From Penium margaritaceum (taxonomy: Eukaryota > Streptophyta > Zygnematophyceae > Desmidiales > Peniaceae), in NCBI GenBank assembly GCA_023375785.1, contig SZWC01003613.1:8924-70023 (forward strand): 61,100 nucleotides of DNA, in the 5' to 3' direction. How positions within the stretch are numbered: position 1 is the stretch's first letter; every line of letters starts with the position of its first letter. Positions 37,776 through 47,539 of this stretch are shown here, one piece after another. The position numbers were made by a program, and so were the translations under genes. Below the pieces are notes generated by a model that saw nothing but the letters and a program-made list of their open reading frames with translations, ran no database searches and had not been told where the DNA came from.

Positions 37776-38527
37776 TGTCAGAAGATTGCTGGGGCTGTCG
37801 TTGAGTGGACGCGGTCACAGGGACGAGGGTTTTGATGTAGGACAGAAGCACGAGCAGAAGCAGAGCGGTATTGGCGACGAGAAGCGGAAGGGAAGCGGAA
37901 GCGGATGGAAAGGACGGAAACGAAGTGTGGGTGCAGCGCCGAAGGTGTGAGTACTGAGAACTTTGTTAAGAAGAGTGGACGCAGCACTTTCGAGGGAGGG
38001 ATGGAAGCTTCCTTGAGGGTGCGGGTGTTGCTGACGTCTGAGTGACGTTGACAAGGAAGGGTGGGCGCAGTGCGAGAGTACGGGCGCTGAGAGGCGAGTG
38101 AAGGCAAAGGGACTGGAGGCGGCCCAGAGGGCGAACCTGAAGAGGAATCCAATGGATTGATTAGAGACTAGAATACAAGCAATACAAATAGGAAAGTTCT
38201 AGCCTAGCACGCTTCATCAACTGGGCATAGAAGGGAGGTGGCCAATCGAGCAAGTGAGAGAGGGAGAGCGCCTAGAGACCACGATTCGGCTTTGCTAGCC
38301 ATACGCGTAGTGGAGTGACGTGCGTAGGTACGATCTTCGCAGGTGCATTTTGCCTGGACCGTTGTTGCACGAATCGGTTGGTTTGGTCTTGGCGAGGCTT
38401 GCACGTTTGTCAGTCGTGAGACCGTTCGGATTTTGGTCGTATGACTCCAGAGATGAGCCTGCACTGTCACTCTTTGTTTTCTCAGTGGCTGCACCCCTTG
38501 AAGCGATCTCCAGGATAATGTCCGACA
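37776..38527 (-). repeat. Copia 3' LTR
   Basis: This 752-base repeat matches 40880-41629 almost throughout, with scattered substitutions. In element orientation it begins TGTCGGACATTATCC and ends CTTCTGACA. It holds the usual U3-R-U5 signals presumably, but I cannot place a TATA box or polyadenylation signal with confidence. Confidence 0.92.
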
Positions 38528-38535
38528 CCTCCCTT
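38528..38535 (-). other. Polypurine tract of the Copia element
   Basis: On the minus strand AAGGGAGG lies directly against the start of the 3' LTR, the position where plus-strand DNA synthesis is primed in LTR retrotransposons. The overlapping integrase-like frame ends at the same place. Confidence 0.7.
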
Positions 38536-39499
38536 AGATCGGGAGAGGGGTACAAGCCTTGAAAGGTAGGCCTGGGAGTCTTGCTTCTGTAGGGGCATAG
38601 CACGGAGGGAGCTTGGGAGGTTTTGGAGGCGGTGGATGCTTCAGCACCAGGTTGTAGAGGGAAGAGAGAAAACCTGGACGGTGCAGCAGTGTCTGAGTAG
38701 AGGTAGTGAGTGCTGTGGAGGGAGGAGTGTCAGTAGAGGGAAATGAATAGGTTGTCAGGAGGGAAGAGACAGGTGCAGTGGATATGCTGTGGGTCGGTTC
38801 AGCTTTGCAGTAGGAAGCAGAGCGATTCCGATCACACACCCATATCATTCTTGGACTCAGGCCGTACTTGGGCTTCCGCAGATTGTGAGCGGTGACAACT
38901 CTGCGAAGGCAGGCGGTCCAGATCTGAGAGGTCATGTGATGCGTCTGCATGAAGCAATCTGCTTCCTTCAGTAGGCGATTGACAAGCTTTTTGCTCTGGG
39001 CAGGAGCTATGGTGAGCAATGTTCCGTGGTGCAGGCAGTATTCCGTGAGAAAGGGGTGAAGAGGTGCATGAGCAGTGTTGCACAGGATGAGGCAAGGCGG
39101 TCTGTCTAAGTGCTTAGTCTGCTGTCGCAGCCAGTCTCGTTGGGAAGGAACTACACCAGCCAGTGTGTGAAGGGAGAGTACAGTGCAGTGCTGTGAGAAT
39201 TGGTCATGAATGAAGAGGAAGTGATGATGGCGGGCAGTAGAGTATGAGGATGGAGGTTGAATGAGCGCGATGTGCAGAGAGTCAAAGCTGCACAGAGAGG
39301 AGTGAGGGGAGAGAGGAGGAGAGGTGGACACGGTGTACATCTCAAGACCATACTCCTCACATCCAATCTCAGACACAAGGTCCACTACTCCTAACATAAC
39401 AGAATTGTTAGGAGCAGGGTTCATGGCAGCGGGGATGGCAGGGAAAGGTGGTGCTTCCACGTTGTTGGCTGGGGTTGAACGCCAGCTTGAGATTCCCAT
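38534..39499 (-). pseudogene. Integrase-like frame of the Copia relic, catalytic motifs lost
   Basis: The open frame has 321 codons. It resembles the retroviral-type integrase core of Copia polyproteins in outline. Residues about 94-104 contain HDQFS, like the DDFSR segment with the first catalytic Asp. Residues 148-159 contain a PHPFLTEYC segment like the one that follows DNGGE. Residues 193-211 resemble the segment that usually reads FWAEAV..A.Y..NR. The second catalytic position is occupied by LCNTAHA (about 139-144) instead of a DNGGE motif, and the QNGVAER-like segment with the catalytic Glu is also absent. It should therefore be inactive. The methionine start is nominal, because similarity continues upstream in the same frame to about 39640, where the frame differs from gag by a frameshift. 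The last third is Pro- and Ser-rich without recognisable domain and stops at the polypurine tract. Confidence 0.6.
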
Positions 39500-39649
39500 C
39501 CGGTTGTAGTAGCGCTGGCGGCGTTCTTCCCCCCAGTTGGGTTGCTCGCCGTAGGACTTGCCGGGGTTCTGGTCCAGCCACTCGTCAGTAGCACGGTGAT
39601 CGCAGACATGCGGCAGGTGGTTGCGGTGACCGCACTTGGTTCCTTTGAG

Positions 39650-40497
39650 GGGCCCATGGCGGATGGTGTAGGAGCATGGAAGCGGTTGATCATGCGGTAG
39701 TCAGCAGTGGCGGCCATTGTCTCAAAGGATTTGGTGGCGATGGAAGTCTCGCAGGATTTCTTGGCAACGTAGTCTTGTTCTGCTGCCATGCGTTTGGGGC
39801 TGATGACGGTGATGGTTAGTTGATTGACAGGCAGCTGCAGCAGGATTTGACAGATGATGTCATACTGAACAGGAAGGCCGGAGATGATGCCGGTGCAGAC
39901 AACAGTAGGCAGAATATCAATTTTCATTTTTTTGAGGTTGCGGGCGATAGTGGTGATAGCGGCAATGTAGCTGCCCATGTTGGTGTGAGCGGCGAAAGAC
40001 ACGGAGAAGAGTGGCATGATTCTTATGCTGCAGGCGGTAGAGGTGTTGTTTCTGAAACGATCTTCAAGTGCTTTCCAGACTTCGTGGGTCTTGGAGCCAA
40101 GGGTACGGATGTGTTTGTGCAACTCAGGAGAGGAGGTGGTCATGATGGTCATGAGGGCGGTGCTGTTGGCGACTTCCTAGGAGGCGAGGTCGATAGTGGA
40201 CGCAGTGGCGGCGGGAACGGAGGATGAGGAGGCAATCTGAGCAGAATTGGACACGGTTCCACCTGAGGGGTCTCCCCCGGAGGCAACTGCAGCGATGGCG
40301 TTTGAGGCGGAGGCGGAGGCATCAGGTGGCTGTATCACGGTGCCAGTGTTGGTGATCAGATGACTGATGGTGACTCCCTCAACTTTGTGCGTCCCGAAGA
40401 AGAGAGACACCGATTAGCTCCACAGTTTGTAGTTGCTGGTCCCATCCGGCTTCACAGTGAGTTTGGGGAGACCAGACAGAGTGAGGGTGGAGGCCAT
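39650..40497 (-). pseudogene. Copia gag relic
   Basis: Reading on the minus strand from an ATG at 40495-40497, the frame begins like Copia-type Gag (Leu-Pro-Lys-Leu then Asn-Tyr-Lys-Leu-Trp). It continues into a Gag-polypeptide region with EVWKALEDRF, a later MGSYIA segment and a leucine-rich stretch before MAAEQDYVAKK. In-frame stops interrupt it at 40414-40416 (TAA) and 40176-40178 (TAG). A frameshift near 39640-39680 separates it from the integrase-like frame. Close to the frameshift, a CX4HX4C remnant (KCGHRNHLPHVC) looks like a zinc knuckle lacking its first cysteine. Gag normally forms the virus-like particle, but this copy cannot make a full-length product without suppression. Confidence 0.8.
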
Positions 40498-40862
40498 GAT
40501 GAAGTTAATGATGATGTGGCAGGGGACTTGAGATAGCGGTGCGAGATGGCGGAACGAGACAAAGTCAAGGCGGCAGATACTGATGAGGAGGAATGGGCGC
40601 ATTGGCAAAACCATGTGCGCGCAAGACAAAGATGGCGGAGGAGCGAAAGCTGCTACTGATGAGGAAGAAAGGGCGTGGGGACACAGCCACGTACGCACAA
40701 TCACAAAGAGGAAGTAGAATGGTACTGCCACAACACCTTAGTCAGAAGACGCGCTGTCACCGCGGTTCTTCTGGCGACTACGGTTCTTCGAGGCGGAGGG
40801 ATTTGATTGAAGATGAAGTGGGTGCGGCCGAGTGGTGAGCACAAAAAGAGCCAGGTGTGTCA
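40498..40862. other. Untranslated leader of the Copia relic
   Basis: This stretch lies between the primer binding site and the gag start. Short frames on both strands show no similarity. Such leaders normally carry packaging signals, but none can be recognised here. Confidence 0.6.
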
Positions 40863-40879
40863 CTTGGGCTCTGATACCA
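40863..40879 (-). other. Primer binding site (initiator Met-tRNA)
   Basis: On the minus strand the sequence directly after the 5' LTR is TGGTATCAGAGCCCAAG. It is complementary to the 3' end of plant initiator methionine tRNA, the standard primer for many plant Copia elements. It fixes the orientation of the element. Confidence 0.9.
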
Positions 40880-41629
40880 TGTCAGAAGATTGCTGGTGCT
40901 GTCATTCAGTGGACGCGGTCACAGGGACGAGCATTTTGATGTAGGACAGAAGCACGAGCAGAAGCAGAGCGGTATCGGTGACGAGAAGCGGAAGGGAAGC
41001 AAAAGCGGATGGAAAGGATGGAAACGAAGTGTGGGCGCAGCACCGAAGGTGCAAGCACTAAGAACTTTGTTAAGAAGAGTGGACGCAGCACTTTTGAGGG
41101 AGGGATGGAAGCTTCCTCGAGGGTGCCGGCGTTGATGACGTATGAGTGACGTTGACAAGAAAGGATGGACGCATGCAAGAGCACGGGCGATGACAGGCGA
41201 GTGAAGGCAAAGGGACGGGAGGTGGCCTAGAGGGCGAGCCTGAAGAGGAATCCAATGGATTGATTATAGACTAGAATACAATCAATAAAAATAGGAAGTT
41301 CTAGCCTAGCGCGCTTCGTCGAGCGGGCATAGAAGGGAGGTGGCGACTCGGGCGATTGAGAGAGGGAGAGCGCCTCGAGACCACGATTCGGCTTTACTAG
41401 CCGTACACCTAGAGGAGTGACGTGCCCTGGTACGATCTTTGCAGGTGCGTCTTACCTGGACCGTTGTTGCACAAATCCGTTGCTTTGGTCTTGGGGAGGC
41501 TAGTACGTTTGTGGGTTATGAGACCATTCGGATTTTGGTTGTATGAATCGGGAGATGAGCCTGCACTGTCACTCGTTACTTTCTCAGTGGCTGCACCCCT
41601 TGAAGCGATCTCTACGATAATGTCCGACA
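40880..41629 (-). repeat. Copia 5' LTR
   Basis: This 750-base partner of 37776-38527 has the same TG...CA ends. The two differ by scattered substitutions and small indels, so the insertion is not very recent. An alignment of the pair would date it. Confidence 0.92.
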
Positions 41630-43386
41630 TCATATGCCTGGTTTGGTTGGTCATTGTGCATGGTAGCTACATCCAGCTACTAAATATAGAAGGTCTTTGC
41701 ACTTGTTAGTTGACAACTAGTATCCCCAAACCATTGTTTCCCCCCCTGACCCTTCGTGACTTGTATTATGAGCTGTCAACATTGACCACATAAAGTGAAA
41801 TTATGTTGTCATAGTCAGTGACATGTGCCTATTTTGATTGGTCATTGTGCATGGTAGCCACACCGTGCCACAATGTATTGAATGTCTTTGTACTTGCTAG
41901 ATGATGCCTAGTGAAATTCTTCGTTCATGGTCAGTGACATGTGCCTACCTTGGTTGGTCATTATGCATGGTAGCCACACTGTGCCACTACTTTTTGAAGA
42001 TCTTCGTACTTGCTAGTTGATCACTAGTATTCCCAAACCATTTTCCCCCCTATGACCATTTGTGACTCATGTTATGAGTTGTCAACGTTGACCACACACA
42101 GTTGAATTCTTTGGTCATGGTTAGTGACATATGCTTACTTTCGTTGGTCATTGTGCATATTAGCCACACCATGCAACTACGTACTGAAGATCTTTGTACT
42201 TGCTAGTTGATAAACAGTATTCCATAACCATTGTTTCCCTCTCTGACCATTTGTGACTTGTACTATGGGTTGTGAACGTTGACCCGTCGTAGTGAAATCC
42301 TTTGCTTATGGTCACTGACATATGTTTACTTTGGTTGGTCATTCTGCATGGTAGCCACACCGTGCCACTACTTATAAGGTCATTGTACTTGCTAGTTGAT
42401 AACTAGTTTTTCTAAACCATTATTACTCTCTCTGAGAATTTGTGACTCGTATTATGGGTTGTCCATGTTGACCACACGTTGTGCAATTCCTTGTTCATGG
42501 TCAGTGACATATGCCTACATTGGTTGGTCATTGTGCATGGTATAAAAAGTGTGCCACTACTTACTGAATATTTTTGTACGTACTAGTCGATACATAGTAT
42601 TTCCAAACCATTGTTTCCCCCCTCTGACCATTTGTGACTCGTTATATGACTTGTCAAAGTTGACCACACAAAATGGAATTCTATGGTCATGGTCAGTGAC
42701 ATAAGCCTAATTTGGTTGGTCGTTGCGCATGGTAGCCACATTGTGCCACTACTTGCTAGTTAATAACTAGTATTCACAAACCACTGATTTTCCCTCTGAC
42801 TATGTGTGACTCGTGGTATGAGTTGTCAACATTGACCACGCATAGTAAAGTTGTTTTGGTCATAGTCAGTGACATATGCCTACTTTGGTTGGTCATTCGG
42901 CATGGTAGCCATACCGTGCAATTACTTATTGAAGGTCTTTGTACTTGCTAGTTGATACCTGGTATTCCCAAACCATTCAATAACTAGTATTCTTCAACCA
43001 TTGTTTTCCCCTTTGACCCATTTGTGACTTGTACAACGAGATGTCAACGCTGACTACACATAGTAAAATTCTTTGGTCATGATCAGTGACATATGCCTAC
43101 TTTGGTTGGTCATTGTGCATAGTAGAAACACTGTGCCACTTCTTCTTCAATATTTTTGTAATAAATAGTCAATAACTAGTCTTCCCAAACCATTGTTTAT
43201 CCCTCTGACAATCAGTGACTTGTATTATGAGTTGCCCACATTGACCACACACAGGGGAACTCTTTGGTCATGGTAAGTGACATCTTCCTACTTTGGTTGG
43301 TCACAGTGCATGGTAGCCACTCCACGCAACTACTTATTGACGGTCGTTGTATTTGTTAGTTGATAACCAGTGTTGCCAAACCATTG
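41630..43386 (+). repeat. 190-bp satellite, plus orientation, right part (about 9 monomers)
   Basis: This continues the array interrupted by the Copia insertion, with the same landmarks and orientation. Deletion monomers occur near 41900 and 42970, where the CCATT landmark is followed directly by another AATAACTAG landmark. The array stops at the landmark CCATTG, and the next base belongs to the 20-bp family. Confidence 0.92.
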
Positions 43387-43894
43387 CTCTACCTTTCTAT
43401 GGCTTGCTCCACCTTTCTTTGCCTTGTTCCATCTTTTGCCGGCCTGCTCCATCTTTCTCTATCTTGCTCCACTGTTCTCTGGCTTGCACCACCTTTCTCT
43501 GGCTTGCTCCACCGTTCTCTAGCTTGCTCCACCTTCCTCTGGATTACTACACCTTTCCATGGTTTGCTTCACCTTTCTCTTGCTTGCTCCACCTTTCTCT
43601 AGCTTGCTCCAACATTCCCTGGCTTGCTCTGCCTCTCTCTGCCTTACTCCACCTTTCTCTGGCTTGATCCATCTTTCCTCATTCTTTCTCTACCTTTCTC
43701 TGGCTTGCTCCTCCTTTGTCTGGCTTTCTCCACTTTTCTCTGGCATGCTCCACCTTTCTCTGGCTTGCTGCACCGTTCTCTGGCTTGCTTCACCTTTCTC
43801 TGGCTTGCTCCACCTTTCTCTCGCTTGCTCCACCTTTCTCTGGCTTGCTCTACCTTTCTCTGGCTTGCTCCAACGATCTCTGGATTGCTCCATC
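43387..43894 (-). repeat. 20-bp minisatellite, orientation B (about 25 units)
   Basis: Units read CTCTGGCTTGCTCCACCTTT and variants. The block directly joins the 190-bp satellite on the left and is interrupted on the right by the LTR-like element. Confidence 0.95.
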
Positions 43895-44888
43895 TGACCC
43901 CCCTCCTTGGCTTCTTCCTTGCGAGCTGTGTGATCTTGAGGGAGGCTGTCACATTATTGATCAAGACTCACACGGCTCAACCAGGTTCTCATCTGACTCC
44001 TTCGCATCACACGAATCTCCCCTGGACTTCCGATGAGTGGGAAATGGAAAAGCCAGTCCAGTGTCGGTTCACCTCCCGCATCCCACATCCCGAACGTCTC
44101 AGATGGCATGACCAATCACACGTCTCCGGTCTGACCATCCGACCATCCGAGATGACCACGACCAATGCTAACGGACCATCCACACCACGGAACAGCCGGC
44201 AAGACCTGTCGACTACAGTTACGCTCCCTGGTCCATTCACCGTGGCTGCACCCAAGGCTCGGCAGAAGAAGCACGTCCTCCACTCAACATGGGATGACCA
44301 CCAAGAACTCAAGATCGTGCGGAGCCGCACTGCGCCTCCGCACCGCCCAGAAATAGAAGCAGCAGCAGCAACACAATGGTGGCTGCGACTTCACATCTTG
44401 CACCGCCCACCCTAATGGGTGTAAGCGATCATGCTCTAGCACTAGCTAGCTATCTAGTACTAAAAGTAATAGGATCCCTGTATTTTTTTGCCTCTGTTAC
44501 GACTCAGTTCCTCAGTTATTCATCATTTACTCATGTTCCTCAAAGCATTTTTCCGCTTCCTCAAACTCATTGTCTTGGTTCCATCTTCTATCGTCTTCGC
44601 AAAGTCTTTTGGTCTCATGCCTGCGCCTACGCCTTTGGCCCTCACCCATGCTTTAACTCACAAGCTAATGACTGCTCATCACAAAGCCTGCCTGAATCCT
44701 CGGTGTACTTCTTTGCTGCGGTATCCGGTTTGCTGTGGCCTGCGGTTCGCGCTTCGGTGTTCCACCTTCATCATCTCCTGAAGTACCCGTTGCCATCACA
44801 GATTCTCAACACTTCGTCGCTTGCGCTCCTCGTGCTGTCCTCTTCTGCCCTCAAGCCTCTGCTCCCAATGTGACGTCATTCCCCGTCN
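43895..44888. repeat. Left direct repeat (LTR-like) of the second element
   Basis: It begins TGACCCCCCTCCTTGGC and ends CCCCGTC followed by one N. It matches 46453-47454 nearly throughout, except for substitutions and an 8-base difference near 44610. A CCAAT followed by the palindrome TGACGTCA (44871-44878) lies near its right end. Confidence 0.85.
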
Positions 44889-46452
44889 CCACACTCGCGC
44901 ACGCCAGCCGCATCGCCATTGCCTCCTCCATTCTTCGCATCATCGGCATCATCCAATGCAGCGCACGTGGTCCACCAACTTGGTAGCTGTCTGGCCAACC
45001 AGTGATGTGTATGGGCGCGTCCCTGTGACAAGGACAACTACTTCATCATCAATCCTTCCCGCCGCAGCACTCAACCTTCAACTGCCACCAGTCCGGTCTT
45101 CTCATGTCACTTTCATCATGCTGACCTTCGAATGCACCTTTGTCCTCTCAAACACACTGCCGCCTCTCCAAGATGACTACCTGGACTACTACTATGATGA
45201 TTACTACCATCCTGCTGATCTTCCCACTGCACATCAAGCCACTCCCTTAGCCAAAGTCCCTCTGGAATCTGCTGCCGCCATGGGACTTCTCATCTACTCT
45301 GACACTCCAGCCTTCTCGCAAAGAGCTGAATGAGTTCATGCTCCGTAACTACGGTAAAACCATCGATGGCTCCATTTCGCAGCAGACAAACACTGCCAGC
45401 ACAACCGCGTCGCCCTTACCACAGAACTATTATCTCTCAACCAATGAACCAGCATGACTCTCGCTCTCATCGCCCTCTGCCGCCACCGCAGCTTGCTACA
45501 TCCCGCCTCCAAAACGCGTGCATCTGCCCAGCAACGCATCATTTTTTACTCTGCCTGTTCCATGCGTTGACCCTGACCTGAAAGTTCCCTATGAGGAACC
45601 AACAATCCCCGACGTTCCTGCATTTAAATCATCGCCCACAAACACTCTCAGTGCTACAGCTCACTCTTCTCTACCAAGTTCTCCCCCTGCTGTTGACATA
45701 TCCCAGCAAAAGCACCAGCTCAAGCTTGTGCTTTTGCTGGGGATGTGTCACTTCTCCGACACTTCTGCCCAGCTTCTGAAGCAAGCCAACACCTGATCTG
45801 CCTCCTCTGGCACTTAACGCCCCTGAAGCTTCAAAGCTTCCAGTAGCTGGAGCCTCGGCAACCTCACCAGTGCTACTGATGGCTCATCTTCCGCCTGCAT
45901 GCCCGACCTCTTCTATGCATCAGTTTCCATCACTCTGCGAATCTCTTTCAATCTCTCCTGACACCTGTAGTGCTGCCCCTCAGAACAACTGCATCCCTTC
46001 AGAACCATGGCAGCCTCACCAAGAGACCTCCGGACTCTCTGCATTAATAACATGCCTGCTGCAAGCATCATCCATTCTGCCCTCCTCATTGGAGTACTTT
46101 CTCCTTCCTCCAGCTCTGCGAACCAGCTCTCTGCTGCCTCTACCATCACCCCTTGCTAGTACAACTGCCGAGCTGCTGTCATTGTCCTTTGGCCCCCAAC
46201 CTGAACTCAGCTCTGACGTATCTACTCCCTCGCACCTATGCGCACAGCATCTGACAGCATGGATATGGAGATTCACTCCTCCAACTACCTCTCTCTTTCT
46301 CCTACAGTACCTCTGGAACATTCAGAATTATTTCAACCTCTTTTCCCCTGATGATCCTTCCAGTAGCAGCTCCTCACATCTCCTCCTCGGAACGCAACCG
46401 ACTGTCCCCGCCCATAAATCTCCTCATCCTCTCTGGATGGCTAAAAAGCAAC
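44889..46452. other. Interior of the LTR-like element
   Basis: It is C-rich on the plus strand with several overlapping open frames (44821-45333 plus, 45330-45581 plus, and 45870-46748 plus, which runs into the right repeat). All are Ser-, Pro- and Leu-rich and none resembles a known domain. I cannot say whether it once encoded anything. Confidence 0.6.
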
Positions 46453-47454
46453 TGACCTCCCTCCTTGGCTTCTTCCTTGCGAGCCGTGTGATCTTGAGGG
46501 AGGCTTTCAGAGTATTGATCAAGACTCACACGGCTCAACCAGGTTCTCATCTGACTCCCTGGCGTCACACGACTCTCCCCTGGACTTCCAATCTGCAGGA
46601 AATGGAAAAGCCAGTCCAGTGTCGGTTCACCTCCCGCATCCCGCCTCCCCAACATCTCAGATGGCATGACCAATCGCACGTCTCCGGTCTGACCATCCGA
46701 CCATCCGAGCTCACCACGACCAAAACCAACGGACCATCCACACCATAGAACAGCCGGCAAGACCTGTCGACTACAGTTACGCTCCCTGGTCCATTCACCG
46801 TGGCTGCACCCAAGGCTCGGTAGAAGAAGCACGTCCTCCACTCAACATGGGAGGACCACCAAGAACTGAAGATCGTGCGGAGCTGCTCCGCACCTCCGCA
46901 CCGCTCAGACACAGAAGCAGCAGCAGCAGCACAATGGTGGCTGCGGCTTCACATCTCGCACCGCCCGCCCTAATGGGTGTAGGCGATCATGCTCTAGCAC
47001 TAGCTAGCTATCTAGTACTAATAGTAATAGGATCCTTGTATTGTTTTGCCTCAGTTACGACTCAGTTCCTCATTTATTCATCATTCCCTCATGTTCCTCA
47101 AAGCATCTGCCCGCATCCTCAAACTCATTGTCTCCGTTCGGAATTCTATCGTCTTTGCAAAGTCTTTTGGGGATTCGGTCTCATGCCTGCGCCTACGGCT
47201 CTGGCCCTCACCCATGCTTTGACTCACAAGCTAATTACTGCTCATCACAAAGCCTGCCTGAATCCTCGGTGTACTTCTTCGCTGCGGTATCCGGTTCGCT
47301 GTGGCCTGCAGTTCGCGCTTCGGTGTTCCACCTTCATCATCTCCTGAAGGACCCGTTGCCATCACATATTCTCAGCACTTCGTTGCTTGCGCTACTCGTG
47401 CTGTCCTCTTCTGCCCTGAAGCCTCTGCTCCCAATGTGACGTCATTCCTCGTCA
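46453..47454. repeat. Right direct repeat (LTR-like) of the second element
   Basis: It begins TGACCTCCCTCCTTGGC and ends CCTCGTCA. Compared with the left copy it has an additional GGGATTCG near 47170, which accounts for the length difference of eight bases. The TGACGTCA palindrome is at 47437-47444. Confidence 0.85.
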
Positions 47455-47539
47455 GCTCTCCGCACCTTCGTGGCAGCTTCCGCACCACCTGCTTTCTCTG
47501 CTCCTATGTATGATCCGCTGCTCCCATTTTCCTGACACA
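47455..47539. other. Short unique flank between LTR-like repeat and array B
   Basis: About 80 bases belong neither to the direct repeat nor to the 20-bp family. They may be part of the LTR-like element that is missing from the left copy at the N, or filler at the insertion site. Confidence 0.5.

Larger units (their letters stand above)
37776..41629 (-). mobile_element. Non-autonomous Copia-type LTR retrotransposon inserted in the 190-bp satellite
   Basis: Two direct repeats of about 750 bases (37776-38527 and 40880-41629) both start with TG and end with CA. They bound a 2.35-kb interior read on the minus strand. The primer site abuts the right-hand LTR, and a purine-rich tract abuts the left-hand LTR, so the right-hand LTR is the 5' one. 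The interior has a gag relic and an integrase-like frame, but no protease, reverse transcriptase or RNase H, which autonomous Copia elements need. Flanking pentamers (ACATA at 37771-37775, TCATA at 41630-41634) form a five-base target duplication with one mismatch, and the satellite resumes in register on both sides. Confidence 0.92.
43895..47454. mobile_element. LTR-retrotransposon-like element without recognisable coding region
   Basis: Two long direct repeats (994 and 1002 bases) with TG...CA ends bracket a 1564-base interior. The interior has no recognisable gag, protease, integrase or reverse transcriptase. No clear tRNA-complementary primer site or polypurine tract is visible at either inner boundary, so I leave the strand open. 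Flanking bases (CCATC on the left, GCTCT on the right) are not a target duplication. A single N sits exactly at the inner end of the left repeat (44888). It may be a non-autonomous element of the TRIM/LARD kind, or a direct duplication of another sort. Confidence 0.6.
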
